A stretch of DNA of 25,828 nucleotides from Halobacteriales archaeon QS_9_70_65 (lineage in GTDB: Archaea > Halobacteriota > Halobacteria > Halobacteriales > Haloarculaceae). The stretch is from contig PXSC01000180.1 of NCBI GenBank assembly GCA_003023535.1, forward strand, positions 1 through 25,828, given 5' to 3'. Under the pieces are notes generated by a model. It made no database searches. It was given only the letters and a program-made list of their open reading frames with translations, and was not told the DNA's origin. Each line of letters begins with the position of its first letter. Within the stretch, counting starts at the first letter, position 1. The translations under genes were made by a program, and so were the position numbers. Shown piece by piece: positions 1 to 8,809 of the stretch.

Positions 1-583
1 TGCTGGTGATCAGCAGCGAGACGCTCGAGCGGTCCCGGATGGGTTCGAACGCCAGCCGGTCGACGAGCAAAACGACGCCGACGGTCCCGACGCCGGCGAC
101 GAGCAGTCCGAGCACGATGGCCGCGAAGGCCAGTGGACCCCCCGTGATGGCCAGTCCCAACTGCGTTCCATCGACCTTCAAAAGCGCCAGGGTACCGATG
201 TCGTACGTCGCGGCGCCGACCACGCCCGCGACGATGAACGACGTCATCGTCCCCATGAACGCACCCACGGTGATGAAGTCGCCGTGAGCGAAGTTCGCGA
301 ATCCGAGGATGCTGTAGGTCATCGAGAGCCCGATGCCGGTCAGCCCGATGATGAGCCCTCTCAGGAGACCGTTGATGACCTTCCTCACGAAGCTGTCCAG
401 CGGCTCGACCCCGCCCATGATTTTGGTCGCGCCCAGCCCCGGAACGTTCACGACGACGTCGACGCCGTTCAGCTTCAGGATCAGGTCGGCGGCCAGATAG
501 AGGCCGACGAACGCGAGTAACCCGTTGAACGGGTTCTCTACGAGCCCCTCGGCCCGCGTTCTATATCCGTCTGCGACACCCAT
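1..583 (-). CDS. livH: LivH-type branched-chain amino-acid ABC transporter permease (3' end outside window)
   Basis: About 194 codons read leftward from an ATG at 583 and run off the window edge, so only the N-terminal part is present. LivH-type permeases form half of the membrane channel of a branched-chain amino-acid (or urea/amide) ABC importer. The sequence shows an N-terminal extension with one hydrophobic segment (NGLLAFVGLYLAADLIL), then the family hallmark GLTGIGLSMTYSILGFANFA followed by HGDFITVGAF, then further hydrophobic helices and the start of the cytoplasmic loop DRLAFEPIRDRSS. No disruption is seen in the visible part. The start is the only in-frame ATG before the conserved region; an AT-rich stretch and a short palindrome lie just upstream. 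The substrate cannot be told from the permease alone; the other transporter genes would be expected to the left. Confidence 0.88.
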   Translation of the reverse strand, partial: MGVADGYRTRAEGLVENPFNGLLAFVGLYLAADLILKLNGVDVVVNVPGLGATKIMGGVEPLDSFVRKVINGLLRGLIIGLTGIGLSMTYSILGFANFAHGDFITVGAFMGTMTSFIVAGVVGAATYDIGTLALLKVDGTQLGLAITGGPLAFAAIVLGLLVAGVGTVGVVLLVDRLAFEPIRDRSSVSLLITS

Positions 584-584
584 A

Positions 585-599
585 CGTGTGACTCACACG
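585..599. promoter_or_regulatory. 15-bp inverted repeat at the livH start, candidate operator
   Basis: A perfect inverted repeat with 7-bp arms (CGTGTGA / TCACACG) around one base ends two bases before the livH ATG. Its place at the presumed transcription start of a probably leaderless gene, with AT-rich candidate TATA sequence (TTTATTCAATA on the minus strand, about 620-631) behind it, would suit a dimeric repressor site. Binding is inferred from position and symmetry only. Confidence 0.4.
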
Positions 600-748
600 C
601 TACCCGGGGCACGGGATATTGAATAAAGCTTCGTTATTTTGAACATCAGCGTATTAAGAAGCACCACTCATGCCCGGATACGGCCGTCCGGCGCCGCCGT
701 TCCGTCGCAAGGGAAACGCCTATCTCTCCGCCGTGGGCACGGCTACTC

Positions 749-1933
749 ATGATACGGACCCTCGACGACCTGGAGGCCGAGGGGGCGGCGCTCGGGGTGC
801 GCGTCGACATCAACAGCCCCCTCGCGGAGGGGACGCTGGCCGACGACGCGCGGCTCCGGGCTCACGTCGACACCGTCGACGAGCTGTGCCGGCGGGACGG
901 CCGGGTCGTCCTCCTCGCCCACCAGGGTCGTCCGGGCGGCGAGGAGTTCGCCGACCTCTCCTCGCACGCCGCCCGCCTCGACGAGCTGCTGGCGGCGCCG
1001 GTGTCGTACTACGACGCCACGTTCGGCGCGGCCGCCCGCGATCGCATCGACGACCTCGACCCCGGCGAGGTCGTCCTGCTGGAGAACACCCGCTTTTACT
1101 CCGAGGAATACATGTCCTTCGAGCCCGCGGCGGCCGCCGAGACGCACCTGGTGTCGAAGCTCGCGCCGGCGCTGGACGCCTACGTCAACGACGCCTTCGC
1201 CGCCGCCCACCGGAAGCAGCCGTCGATCGTCGGCTTCCCGACCGCGCTGCCGGCCTACGCCGGCCGTGTCATGGAGCGGGAGCTGGAGGTGCTCGGCTCC
1301 ATCGAGGAGAGCCCCGAGCCGCGGGTGTACGTCCTCGGCGGCGCGAAGGTCGACGACGCCATCGGCGTCGCCCGGTCGGTGCTGGAGCGTGGGCTGGCCG
1401 ACGCCGTCCTGACGGCCGGCGTCGCCGGCAACGCCTTTCTGCTGGCCGACGGCGTCTCCCTGGGGGCGGCCTCCGCCGGCGTCGTCAACGAGCGGAGCCA
1501 CGGCGCGGTCAAGGCCGCCGGCGACCTGCTGGACGACTTCAGTCACCGCGTCTACGTCCCCCGTGACGTCGCCGTCGAGCGAACCGGCGAGCGCGTCGAA
1601 CTCGGCCTCGACGATCTGCCCGCGGAGTCGCCCGCCATGGACATCGGCGCCCGGACGCTGGCCGCCTACGCCGACATCCTCGAAGACGCCGGCACCGCGG
1701 TCCTCAACGGCCCGCCCGGCGTCTTCGAGGACGACCGCTTCGCCTTCGGCACCCGGGAGCTGTACCGGGCGGCGACCCGCGCGGAGACGAGCATCGTCGG
1801 CGGCGGCGACACGGCCGCGGCGATGCGCCGGTTCGACGTCGAGGGGTTCGACCACGTCTCCACCGGCGGCGGCGCCGCCCTCCGGATGCTCTCCGGCGAG
1901 ACACTCCCCGGCGTCGAGGCCCTCCGGGGGTGA
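749..1933 (+). CDS. pgk: Phosphoglycerate kinase
   Basis: Catalyses 1,3-bisphosphoglycerate + ADP = 3-phosphoglycerate + ATP in the cytoplasm, used in lower glycolysis and gluconeogenesis. The 394-residue product is about the family's normal length and is intact. Family signatures in order: RVDINSP (18-24, the substrate-binding RVDxNxP), AHQGRPGG (57-64), LLENTRFYSEE (110-120), YVNDAFAAAHR (145-155), GGAKVDD (197-203), LNGPPGVFE (319-327), VGGGDTAAA (350-358) and STGGGAALRMLSG (371-383), the last two belonging to the nucleotide-binding domain. The ATG lies about 26 bases behind CCTATC near 718-725, which suits a leaderless transcript. The next gene starts three bases after the stop codon, so the two are probably co-transcribed. 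Confidence 0.96.
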   Translation: MIRTLDDLEAEGAALGVRVDINSPLAEGTLADDARLRAHVDTVDELCRRDGRVVLLAHQGRPGGEEFADLSSHAARLDELLAAPVSYYDATFGAAARDRIDDLDPGEVVLLENTRFYSEEYMSFEPAAAAETHLVSKLAPALDAYVNDAFAAAHRKQPSIVGFPTALPAYAGRVMERELEVLGSIEESPEPRVYVLGGAKVDDAIGVARSVLERGLADAVLTAGVAGNAFLLADGVSLGAASAGVVNERSHGAVKAAGDLLDDFSHRVYVPRDVAVERTGERVELGLDDLPAESPAMDIGARTLAAYADILEDAGTAVLNGPPGVFEDDRFAFGTRELYRAATRAETSIVGGGDTAAAMRRFDVEGFDHVSTGGGAALRMLSGETLPGVEALRG

Positions 1934-1936
1934 GCC

Positions 1937-2473
1937 GTGAGCGCCGACACTGACGCCGATCCCGACACCGCCGTCGAGGCCCCGCCGGGCTACACCGTCG
2001 ACCGGCTCGACACCGACGACGCCGGTGCCGCGGCGGCGCTGTGGGTCGAACTGGCGGCCGGTCAACGCGACCACGGCTCGCATCTTCTCGCGCCGGCGAA
2101 CCGCCAGCGGGTCCGCGAGACGATGCTCCGTCACGCCGCCGCCGCCACCGCCTTCGTCGCCCGTGACGGCACCGACGTCGTCGGCTTCGTCACCTTCGGC
2201 ACGGAGTCGGAAGGCTACGCCCAGGACGTCGACCGCGGGGTCGTCTACAACCTCTACGTCCGGCCGGCCGACCGCGGCGACGGCGTCGGCAGCGCCCTGC
2301 TGGCGGCCGCCGAGGCGGCGCTGGCCGACCGCGGCGTCGGCGCCGTCGCGCTGCGGGCGATGGCCGACAACGAGGCCGCCCGGCGCTTCTACCGCCGGCA
2401 CGGTTACGAGCCCCACCGCGTCGAACTCGAGAAGTCGGCCGAAAGCGATACGCTCACAACGGACGACCGATAA
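1937..2473 (+). CDS. GNAT-family N-acetyltransferase
   Basis: A 178-residue protein of the GCN5-related N-acetyltransferase fold, which moves an acetyl group from acetyl-CoA to an amine. The acetyl-CoA pyrophosphate loop is visible as RPADRGDGVGSALL, preceded by the strand VVYNLYVRP and followed by the helix AAEAALADRG. The closing part AMADNEAARRFYRRHGYEP is the usual GNAT motif B region. The GTG start at 1937 is three bases after the pgk stop and avoids overlap. The substrate cannot be predicted: similar proteins act on ribosomal proteins, small amines or antibiotics. It is followed after 11 bases by tRNA-Thr on the same strand, so a pgk-GNAT-tRNA transcript is possible. Confidence 0.85.
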   Translation: MSADTDADPDTAVEAPPGYTVDRLDTDDAGAAAALWVELAAGQRDHGSHLLAPANRQRVRETMLRHAAAATAFVARDGTDVVGFVTFGTESEGYAQDVDRGVVYNLYVRPADRGDGVGSALLAAAEAALADRGVGAVALRAMADNEAARRFYRRHGYEPHRVELEKSAESDTLTTDDR

Positions 2474-2484
2474 CGGACGAACGC

Positions 2485-2558
2485 GCCAGGGGAGCTTGGG
2501 CGGTACAAGCACCCGACTTGTAATCGGGAGTCCGTGGGTTCGAATCCCACCCCTGGCT
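2485..2558 (+). tRNA. tRNA-Thr (anticodon UGU)
   Basis: A full cloverleaf can be folded by eye. The acceptor stem pairs GCCAGGG (2485-2491) with CCCTGGC (2551-2557), discriminator T at 2558. The D stem is GCTT/AAGC. The anticodon stem CCCGA/TCGGG encloses loop CTTGTAA, with TGT at 2519-2521. The T stem GTGGG/CCCAC encloses TTCGAAT. There is no intron and no encoded CCA. Confidence 0.95.
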
Positions 2559-2597
2559 CTTCTGTCCGAGCGGCAGCGAGGACGAAGAGCGGCGAGC

Positions 2598-2660
2598 GGA
2601 TTCGAACCCTGGGAGACGAGCGGAGCGAGTCTCCCTCCGGTTCAAGTCCCAGTCCTGGCC
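2598..2660. repeat. Palindromic tRNA-T-arm-like element, copy A
   Basis: Starting 40 bp after tRNA-Thr: block GGATTCGAACC (2598-2608), a hairpin with 7-bp arms GGGAGAC/GTCTCCC around GAGCGGAGCGA, then GGTTCAAGTCC (2639-2649), which is close to the reverse complement of the first block. The right part (2636-2660) matches the last 25 bases of the adjacent tRNA-Thr at 17 positions, including the CCTGGC acceptor end. Copies B and C near 25.6-25.8 kb share the design. Together this suggests a remnant derived from a tRNA 3' end, but origin and mobility are inference. Confidence 0.55.
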
Positions 2661-2938
2661 TGGAATCCCGGAACCAACCCATCGAAACGCTCGATTCCCA
2701 GGGTTCACACCTGCTCGATGGCCCCGACGATAACTTCAGAACCACGGCCCCGTCAGGAGGTGTCCCGGCGCGACCGGCGCCGGTGCGGGACCGCCGGCGA
2801 CCGGGCAGCGGCCCCCGGCCGAGACCCGAGATCGGCACACCGGGGGTGCCGACGACACGCACCATCGGACCGAAATTGGGTGAGAGTTTAGACCGAATTC
2901 GGCGAACGGTCAAGTGCAATCACGGGATACCGACGGGT
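2661..2938. other. Non-coding spacer
   Basis: No convincing gene on either strand: the reading frames here have no recognisable motifs and are by-products of the GC-rich sequence. The last 60 bases become more AT-rich (a TTTAGA-like box near 2887-2892) and probably hold the promoter of the 45-aa gene that follows. Confidence 0.5.
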
Positions 2939-3076
2939 ATGACCCCCGAACAGTACCGACGGGACGCGGAATCGGTCGTCAGGGAGATCCAGCTCGAAGG
3001 CGGCGGCCTCATCGTCTACGACACGGACGAGGAGGGAGCCTGGATCCAGGCCGACCGGCCGGCGACGCTCGACTGA
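2939..3076 (+). CDS. Small acidic haloarchaeal protein (45 aa), DUF7331-like
   Basis: Forty-five residues, MTPEQYRRDAESVV onward, ending VYDTDEEGAWIQADRPATLD. The closing pattern (I/V)VYDxxxxxAWIQAD is what I recall from a family of very small haloarchaeal proteins (DUF7331) of unknown function; this assignment is from memory. The acidic composition and the in-frame ATG after an AT-richer stretch support a real gene. No membrane segment, signal peptide or cysteine motif is present. It stands alone between tRNA-Thr and the minus-strand histidine kinase. Confidence 0.55.
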   Translation: MTPEQYRRDAESVVREIQLEGGGLIVYDTDEEGAWIQADRPATLD

Positions 3077-3155
3077 CCGGCTCGTCGTGGGTATCGCGAG
3101 TCGTCACCGCCGTGCGCCGGGCGGACCGGTCGCGTAGCACGGATTCCCGCGGGCG

Positions 3156-4459
3156 TCAGGCCTCGATGTCGGCGAGCGTCTGAACGCCGCGGACCTCGAA
3201 GCGGGCGCCGCCGGAGCGGCTCTTGGCGGCGGAGATGTCCCAGCCGTGGGCCTCGGCGATGCTGCGGACGATGGCCAGCCCCCGATTTCGACCTCTTCGC
3301 CGCCGTGTTCGATGGCGTTCCGGAAGAGGTTCTCAAGGAGCTGTCGGACCCGATTGCCGTCGGCGGTGATCGCCGACAGCGTCTCGTACTCCACGGTGGC
3401 CTGCTTCTGGTCGATGGTGCCCCAGGCGAGCTGGACCGTCTCCTCGAGATCGACCTGCTCGAACTCGTCGACGTCCTTCCCCTGGCGGGCCAGCGCGAGG
3501 ACGTCCTCGATGAGCTGTTCCATCCGCTCCAGGGCTTCCTCGGCGGAGTCGAGCTGCGACTGGCTGTCCTCCCGCTTCTGTGCCACGCCGATGCTGCCGA
3601 TGGCGACGTTGAGCGGGTTCCGGAGGTCGTGGCTGACGACCGACGCGAAGGCCTCGAGCTGGTCGTTGCGGCGCTCGAGCTGTTCGCGGCGCTCCCGCTC
3701 GTCGGTGCGGTCGGCCAGCAGGAGCAGGTAGCCGAGCAGCTCGCCGTCCTCGTCGTCCTCGTTCTCGACGGCCGTCAGCACGCCGGAGCCGTGGAACGTC
3801 GAGCCGTCGCTGCGGCGGAACTGCCGTTCGAGTTCGACGGCGTCGGTCCGGAGCGCGCGCTGGAGGTGCGTCCGGACCTCCTCGGCGGCGTCGTCGTCGG
3901 CGTACAGCTCGTCGATGCGCGAGCCGACGACCGCCTCGGCCCGGTAGCCGGTCAGCTCCCTGGCGCCGGCGCTCCAGGTCCGGACGAACCCCTCGGGATC
4001 GAGCCGGACGACGACCATCCCGCCGGCGTCCTCGATGACCTGCCTGGCGCGGTCGGCCCGTCGCCGGGCCGTCTCGGCCGTCTCGTCCCGGCGGGCGGCG
4101 ACGAACCCGCCGACGGCGCCGGCCGCCGCCGCCACCGACGCGATGGTCGCGATCGCCAGCATCGACTCCGGCAGCGTGACGCCGAGGGACTGCGCCAGCA
4201 CGAAGTCGCCGACGCCGCCGACGGCGACGGCCGCGACGACGGTCCAGGCCGCCACCCTGGCGCTGCCGGTCGACAGCGACCGGACCCGGTAGCCCAGCGT
4301 CACCAGGAGCCCGCCCGCCACGAACAGCGGCGCGATGGCCAACAGCAGCAGCTCGTCGACCGTCTCGACGACCGCGTGCCGCGCCGCGACGCCGATGGCG
4401 CCGAGGCCGCAGGCCGCGAGCACCAGCCACGCGGGCACGAACTCGTCGAAGCGTCCCAT
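3156..4459 (-). pseudogene. Membrane PAS histidine kinase with part of its ATPase domain missing
   Basis: Reads leftward from ATG 4459 (or GTG 4462). Four hydrophobic segments lie in residues 10-122, followed by a PAS domain (about 140-255, with WSAGARELTGYRAEAVVG), a HisKA H-box SVVSHDLRNPLNVA with phospho-acceptor His277, and the HATPase N-box LLENLFRNAIEHGGEE (Asn381). Immediately after EEVEIG, near 3279-3284, the reading frame changes and continues in another frame as GLAIVRSIAEAHGWDISAA to a stop at 3156. In intact kinases about 40 residues separate the N-box from this G2 box and carry the DxGxG ATP-lid motif; they are absent here, and the join is out of frame (the literal frame ends at 3104). 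As written it could not bind ATP normally. It is either a decayed gene or an assembly error. Confidence 0.8.
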
Positions 4460-4588
4460 CACCCCCCTCTCCTCTCGCCTCCGACATAACGTCTCGCATC
4501 GATCGACACCACCGACACCGGCGCCGGCGCAGGTGCGACCGTAACTGCGAGTGCGGCCACGAGGGCCTCGCCCGGTATTTCGCCGCCC

Positions 4589-5163
4589 GTGCTCTCGTTG
4601 CGGTATCCCGGAACGGCACCGACGGCGTCGGTCGCTTCCGTCGCAATGTTGGCGGCTCTCCTGCTGGCCGTCGGCGGCGACGCCACCCGCTGGACGGTGC
4701 CGGCGACGGGACCGTGGGTGATCGTCGCCGCCGTCGTCGCGACCCGGACCGGCGCCCAGCTCCCGCCGCGACTCGCGTCCGCGCTCCCGACCGTCAGCTG
4801 GCGGTCATCGCCGCCCTCGCGGCCGTCTCGTGGGTCGTCGCTGCCCGCCCGCGGGCCCCCGCACCGCGAGCGGTACCTCGCGGCCGCCGGGTCGGGCGCG
4901 GCGGTCGTATTCCTGTCGGCGCCGACCGACCACCTCGAGTCCCGGTCGGTCACCTCCTACTGGCCGTCGGAGCGCCGCTCGCCGGCGCCGTCGCGGGGCT
5001 CGTCCTCGCCGGTCCGATGCTCCCCGACCGGATCGTCGTCCCGCGCCCGACGGTCACGGTCGGACCCGTCGGCGGCTACCTGCTCGTGGGGGTGCTGGCG
5101 GTGACGGCGGTGCCGCCGTCTGTGGCGTCGCTGTACGTCGTGGCCGCGAGCGCGGAGGGGTGA
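4589..5163 (+). pseudogene. Frameshifted remnant of a multi-pass membrane protein
   Basis: No single frame spans the region, but alternating frames give typical haloarchaeal membrane-protein sequence. Frame 2 gives MLAALLLAVGGDATRW and GPWVIVAAVVATRTGAQ near 4646-4790. Frame 1 gives LAVIAALAAVSWVVAARPRA. Frame 2 again gives ERYLAAAGSGAAVVFLSAP. Frame 1 then gives VGHLLLAVGAPLAGAVAGLV and a last helix GGYLLVGVLAVTAVPPSVAS before a TGA at 5161-5163. At least three frame changes are needed to join them, so about five or six membrane helices once existed. I do not recognise the family. It lies between a broken kinase and a zinc-ribbon gene, both on the other strand. Confidence 0.5.
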
Positions 5164-5179
5164 GTGGTGAGCGATGCCG

Positions 5180-5332
5180 TCAATCCATCAGCCGGAAGCG
5201 GTTGTTCCCGCACCGACAGTTGGGGTCGCCCTTGGTCCGGATGCCGTGCTCGGGACTCACCGTCACCGGCCGGATGGCACCGCAGTCCTCGCACACGCCG
5301 ACGCCGTGCCGTAGCTCCTCGCCGCTCGACAT
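5180..5332 (-). CDS. Small zinc-ribbon protein (50 aa)
   Basis: Fifty residues beginning MSSGEELRHGVGVCEDCGAI and ending in CRCGNNRFRLMD. Two cysteine pairs, CEDC and CRC, placed about 22 residues apart, form a zinc-ribbon signature typical of many small haloarchaeal proteins of unknown role, often thought to bind nucleic acid or act as adaptors. The frame stays open further upstream, but ATG 5332 is preferred because it follows a strong TATA-like box and avoids running into the pccA stop region. It lies 82 bp downstream of pccA on the same strand, with its own promoter. Confidence 0.65.
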   Translation of the reverse strand: MSSGEELRHGVGVCEDCGAIRPVTVSPEHGIRTKGDPNCRCGNNRFRLMD

Positions 5333-5396
5333 GCGCTCCCGTGTGGGTCCCTCGCACGTAGTCGCCCGCACCGACACGGCGTCCGATGTGGGCCGG

Positions 5397-5404
5397 AAAT
5401 ATAT
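5397..5404 (-). promoter_or_regulatory. TATA box of the zinc-ribbon gene
   Basis: ATATATTT on the minus strand, embedded in a short palindrome-like GGAAATATATCC, stands out from the GC-rich surroundings. It lies about 65-72 bp upstream of ATG 5332, predicting a transcript start near 5370 and a leader of about 40 nt. It also lies just after the pccA stop. Confidence 0.5.
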
Positions 5405-5414
5405 CCGACCGTGT

Positions 5415-7262
<1,848 letters not shown>

Positions 7263-7438
7263 GTTGTGCGGAGCCTATCGCGGAGCGTACGTTACTCTAT
7301 CGATTCGGACAACAGCCAACACCGGGGGAATTTACAGGCTGTCGAGGCGAATACCACGGGGCTTGACCCCGTGGATGAAGCCGACACTCCGTGACACAAA
7401 CCATTAAGCAGCAACACAACGATAATCAAGGTACAGCG

Positions 7439-8687
7439 ATGTGGTACGACTACCGCTTCCGCGCCTACCCTGACCGAACAGGTGTGACTGCGGAGGCGGA
7501 ACCCACATCGACATCCACCGCCAAGCCTACAACCACACCCGCTACGAATACAACGTCCTCGACACAGACAAGGACAACATCGGTTCGGTGTATCAACACC
7601 AGAAACGCCTCACCGAATGGAAGAACGAGTGGCCTGTATTCTCCGAAGTCCACTCGAAGGCGTTGCAGAAGACCGTCGAACGCTTCTACGACAACCTCTC
7701 GAACCTCTCCGAGAAGAAGCAGAACGGTCACAAGGTCGGGTGGCTCAAGTGGAAGTCACCGCGAGAGTATCAGAGCGTGACGTACTCGCAGTCTGGCTTC
7801 GAACTCAAAACACGAGTGGTCGGACTGCCACGCTCTGGCTCTCCAAAATCGGTGACATCCCCGTTCGCTACCACCGCCCGATTCCCGACAACGCCATCAT
7901 CAAAGAAGTCACTCTGAAAAAGGAGACGACGGGTGAGTGGTACGTCACGTTCGGCCTCGAAGTCGAGGATACCGCGCTCCCCGAGAAACCCGACGTGGAT
8001 GACTTAGATGCTGAGGATTGCGTCGGCATCGACCTCGGTATCCAGAACTACATCTACACATCAGACGGCGATAGCGTGGACTGGCTCGACCTCCCCGACG
8101 AATACGAACGACTGCGCCGTGAGCAACGCAGTCTCTCCCGCAAGGAACACGGGAGCAACAACTGGGAGAAACAACGTCAAGAGGTCGCCAAGGTCAAGCG
8201 GCGAATCAAGCGGAAGGTCGAAGATTTCCAGCACAAGCTCACGACGTGGCTCGTCACGACGTATGACGCCGTGTTCGTGGAAGACTTGAACGTCTCGGGA
8301 ATGCTTCAACAGCGTGGGAACGCTCGGAATGAGCAGGATGCCGCTTGGCGCGGGTTTATCGAGATGCTGGAGTACAAGGGCGACCTGTACGGGACATACG
8401 TCGTGCAGGTGAACCCTGCGGGGACGACCAAGGAGTGCGCCGAGTGTGGTGTCGAGACGGACAAACCGTTGTGGGTACGGGAACACAGTTGTCCGAGTTG
8501 CGGGTTCGAGGCGGATAGGGACGCGAATGCGTCGTACAACGTTCTTTCTCGCGGTCTTCAGGAGTTAGGTCTGGGACAGGCCGAATCAACGCCCGTGGAG
8601 ACTGCGGCCGCTGTGGAAACCGATGGAGGGCGGTCTTCGTCGGTTCCTGCAAGTCGCGTCGTTGAAACGGGAAGCCTCGGGGCTTGA
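7439..8687 (+). pseudogene. tnpB: tnpB (RNA-guided nuclease, IS200/IS605 family) with two frameshifts
   Basis: TnpB is a compact RuvC nuclease guided by an RNA from the element's right end. The protein must be read in three frames: MWYDYRFRAYPDRTGVTAEAE (frame 2), THIDIHRQAYNHTRYEYN to YSQSGFELK (frame 1), then NTSGRTATLWLSKIGD to the stop (frame 3). Alignment with the intact copy at 16526-17767 places the breaks near 7500 (GAACC, one A fewer than needed) and near 7808 (AAAA, one A fewer). Each is explained by one lost base in an A run. Otherwise the nuclease is complete: RuvC-I GIDLGIQNY, RuvC-II VFVEDLNVSGM, zinc finger CAEC/CPSC and RuvC-III DRDANASYN. The stop codon lies in the loop of the right-end hairpin. 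It may be a real pseudogene or a homopolymer sequencing error. Confidence 0.85.
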
Positions 8688-8703
8688 CCCCGAGGCGGTT
8701 CAC
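8600..8703 (+). ncRNA. Predicted guide-RNA (omega/reRNA) scaffold end of tnpB element 1
   Basis: In this family the guide RNA covers the 3' end of tnpB and the element's right end, the guide being the host sequence just outside. Block GTTGAAAC, GGAAGCC, the CTTGA-loop hairpin and terminal GTTCAC align with element 2. The predicted guide is therefore about 8704-8723. The 5' limit given is arbitrary. Confidence 0.45.
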
Positions 8704-8772
8704 GCCGGCAACCGCCGCCACGCGGACGATTGACGGCCGACTCCCGCGACGTCTCTGGAGCCGTAACACGGG

Positions 8773-8779
8773 ATATATT
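8773..8779 (+). promoter_or_regulatory. TATA box of the PAS histidine kinase gene
   Basis: ATATATT inside GGGATATATTGAAG, in otherwise GC-rich DNA, lies about 31-37 bp upstream of GTG 8810. This spacing fits a leaderless or near-leaderless haloarchaeal transcript and supports GTG 8810 as start. It is just outside the right end of tnpB element 1. Confidence 0.5.
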
Positions 8780-8809
8780 GAAGTACCGAGGTTGCCATGG
8801 TCGGCATCC

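Larger units (their letters stand above)
7336..8703 (+). mobile_element. IS200/IS605-type tnpB-only element 1
   Basis: Ends were assigned by comparison with element 2. The left end begins AGGCTG directly after TTAC (7332-7335). A left hairpin with 8-bp arms CCACGGGG around loop CTTGA occupies 7354-7374. The right end carries GTTGAAAC (8661-8668), a hairpin with arms CCTCGGGG and the same CTTGA loop (8675-8695), and terminates in GTTCAC (8698-8703). No tnpA is present. As expected for this superfamily there is no terminal inverted repeat or target duplication. It is inserted between the pccA promoter and a histidine kinase, and its GC content looks lower than that of its neighbours. Confidence 0.7.
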
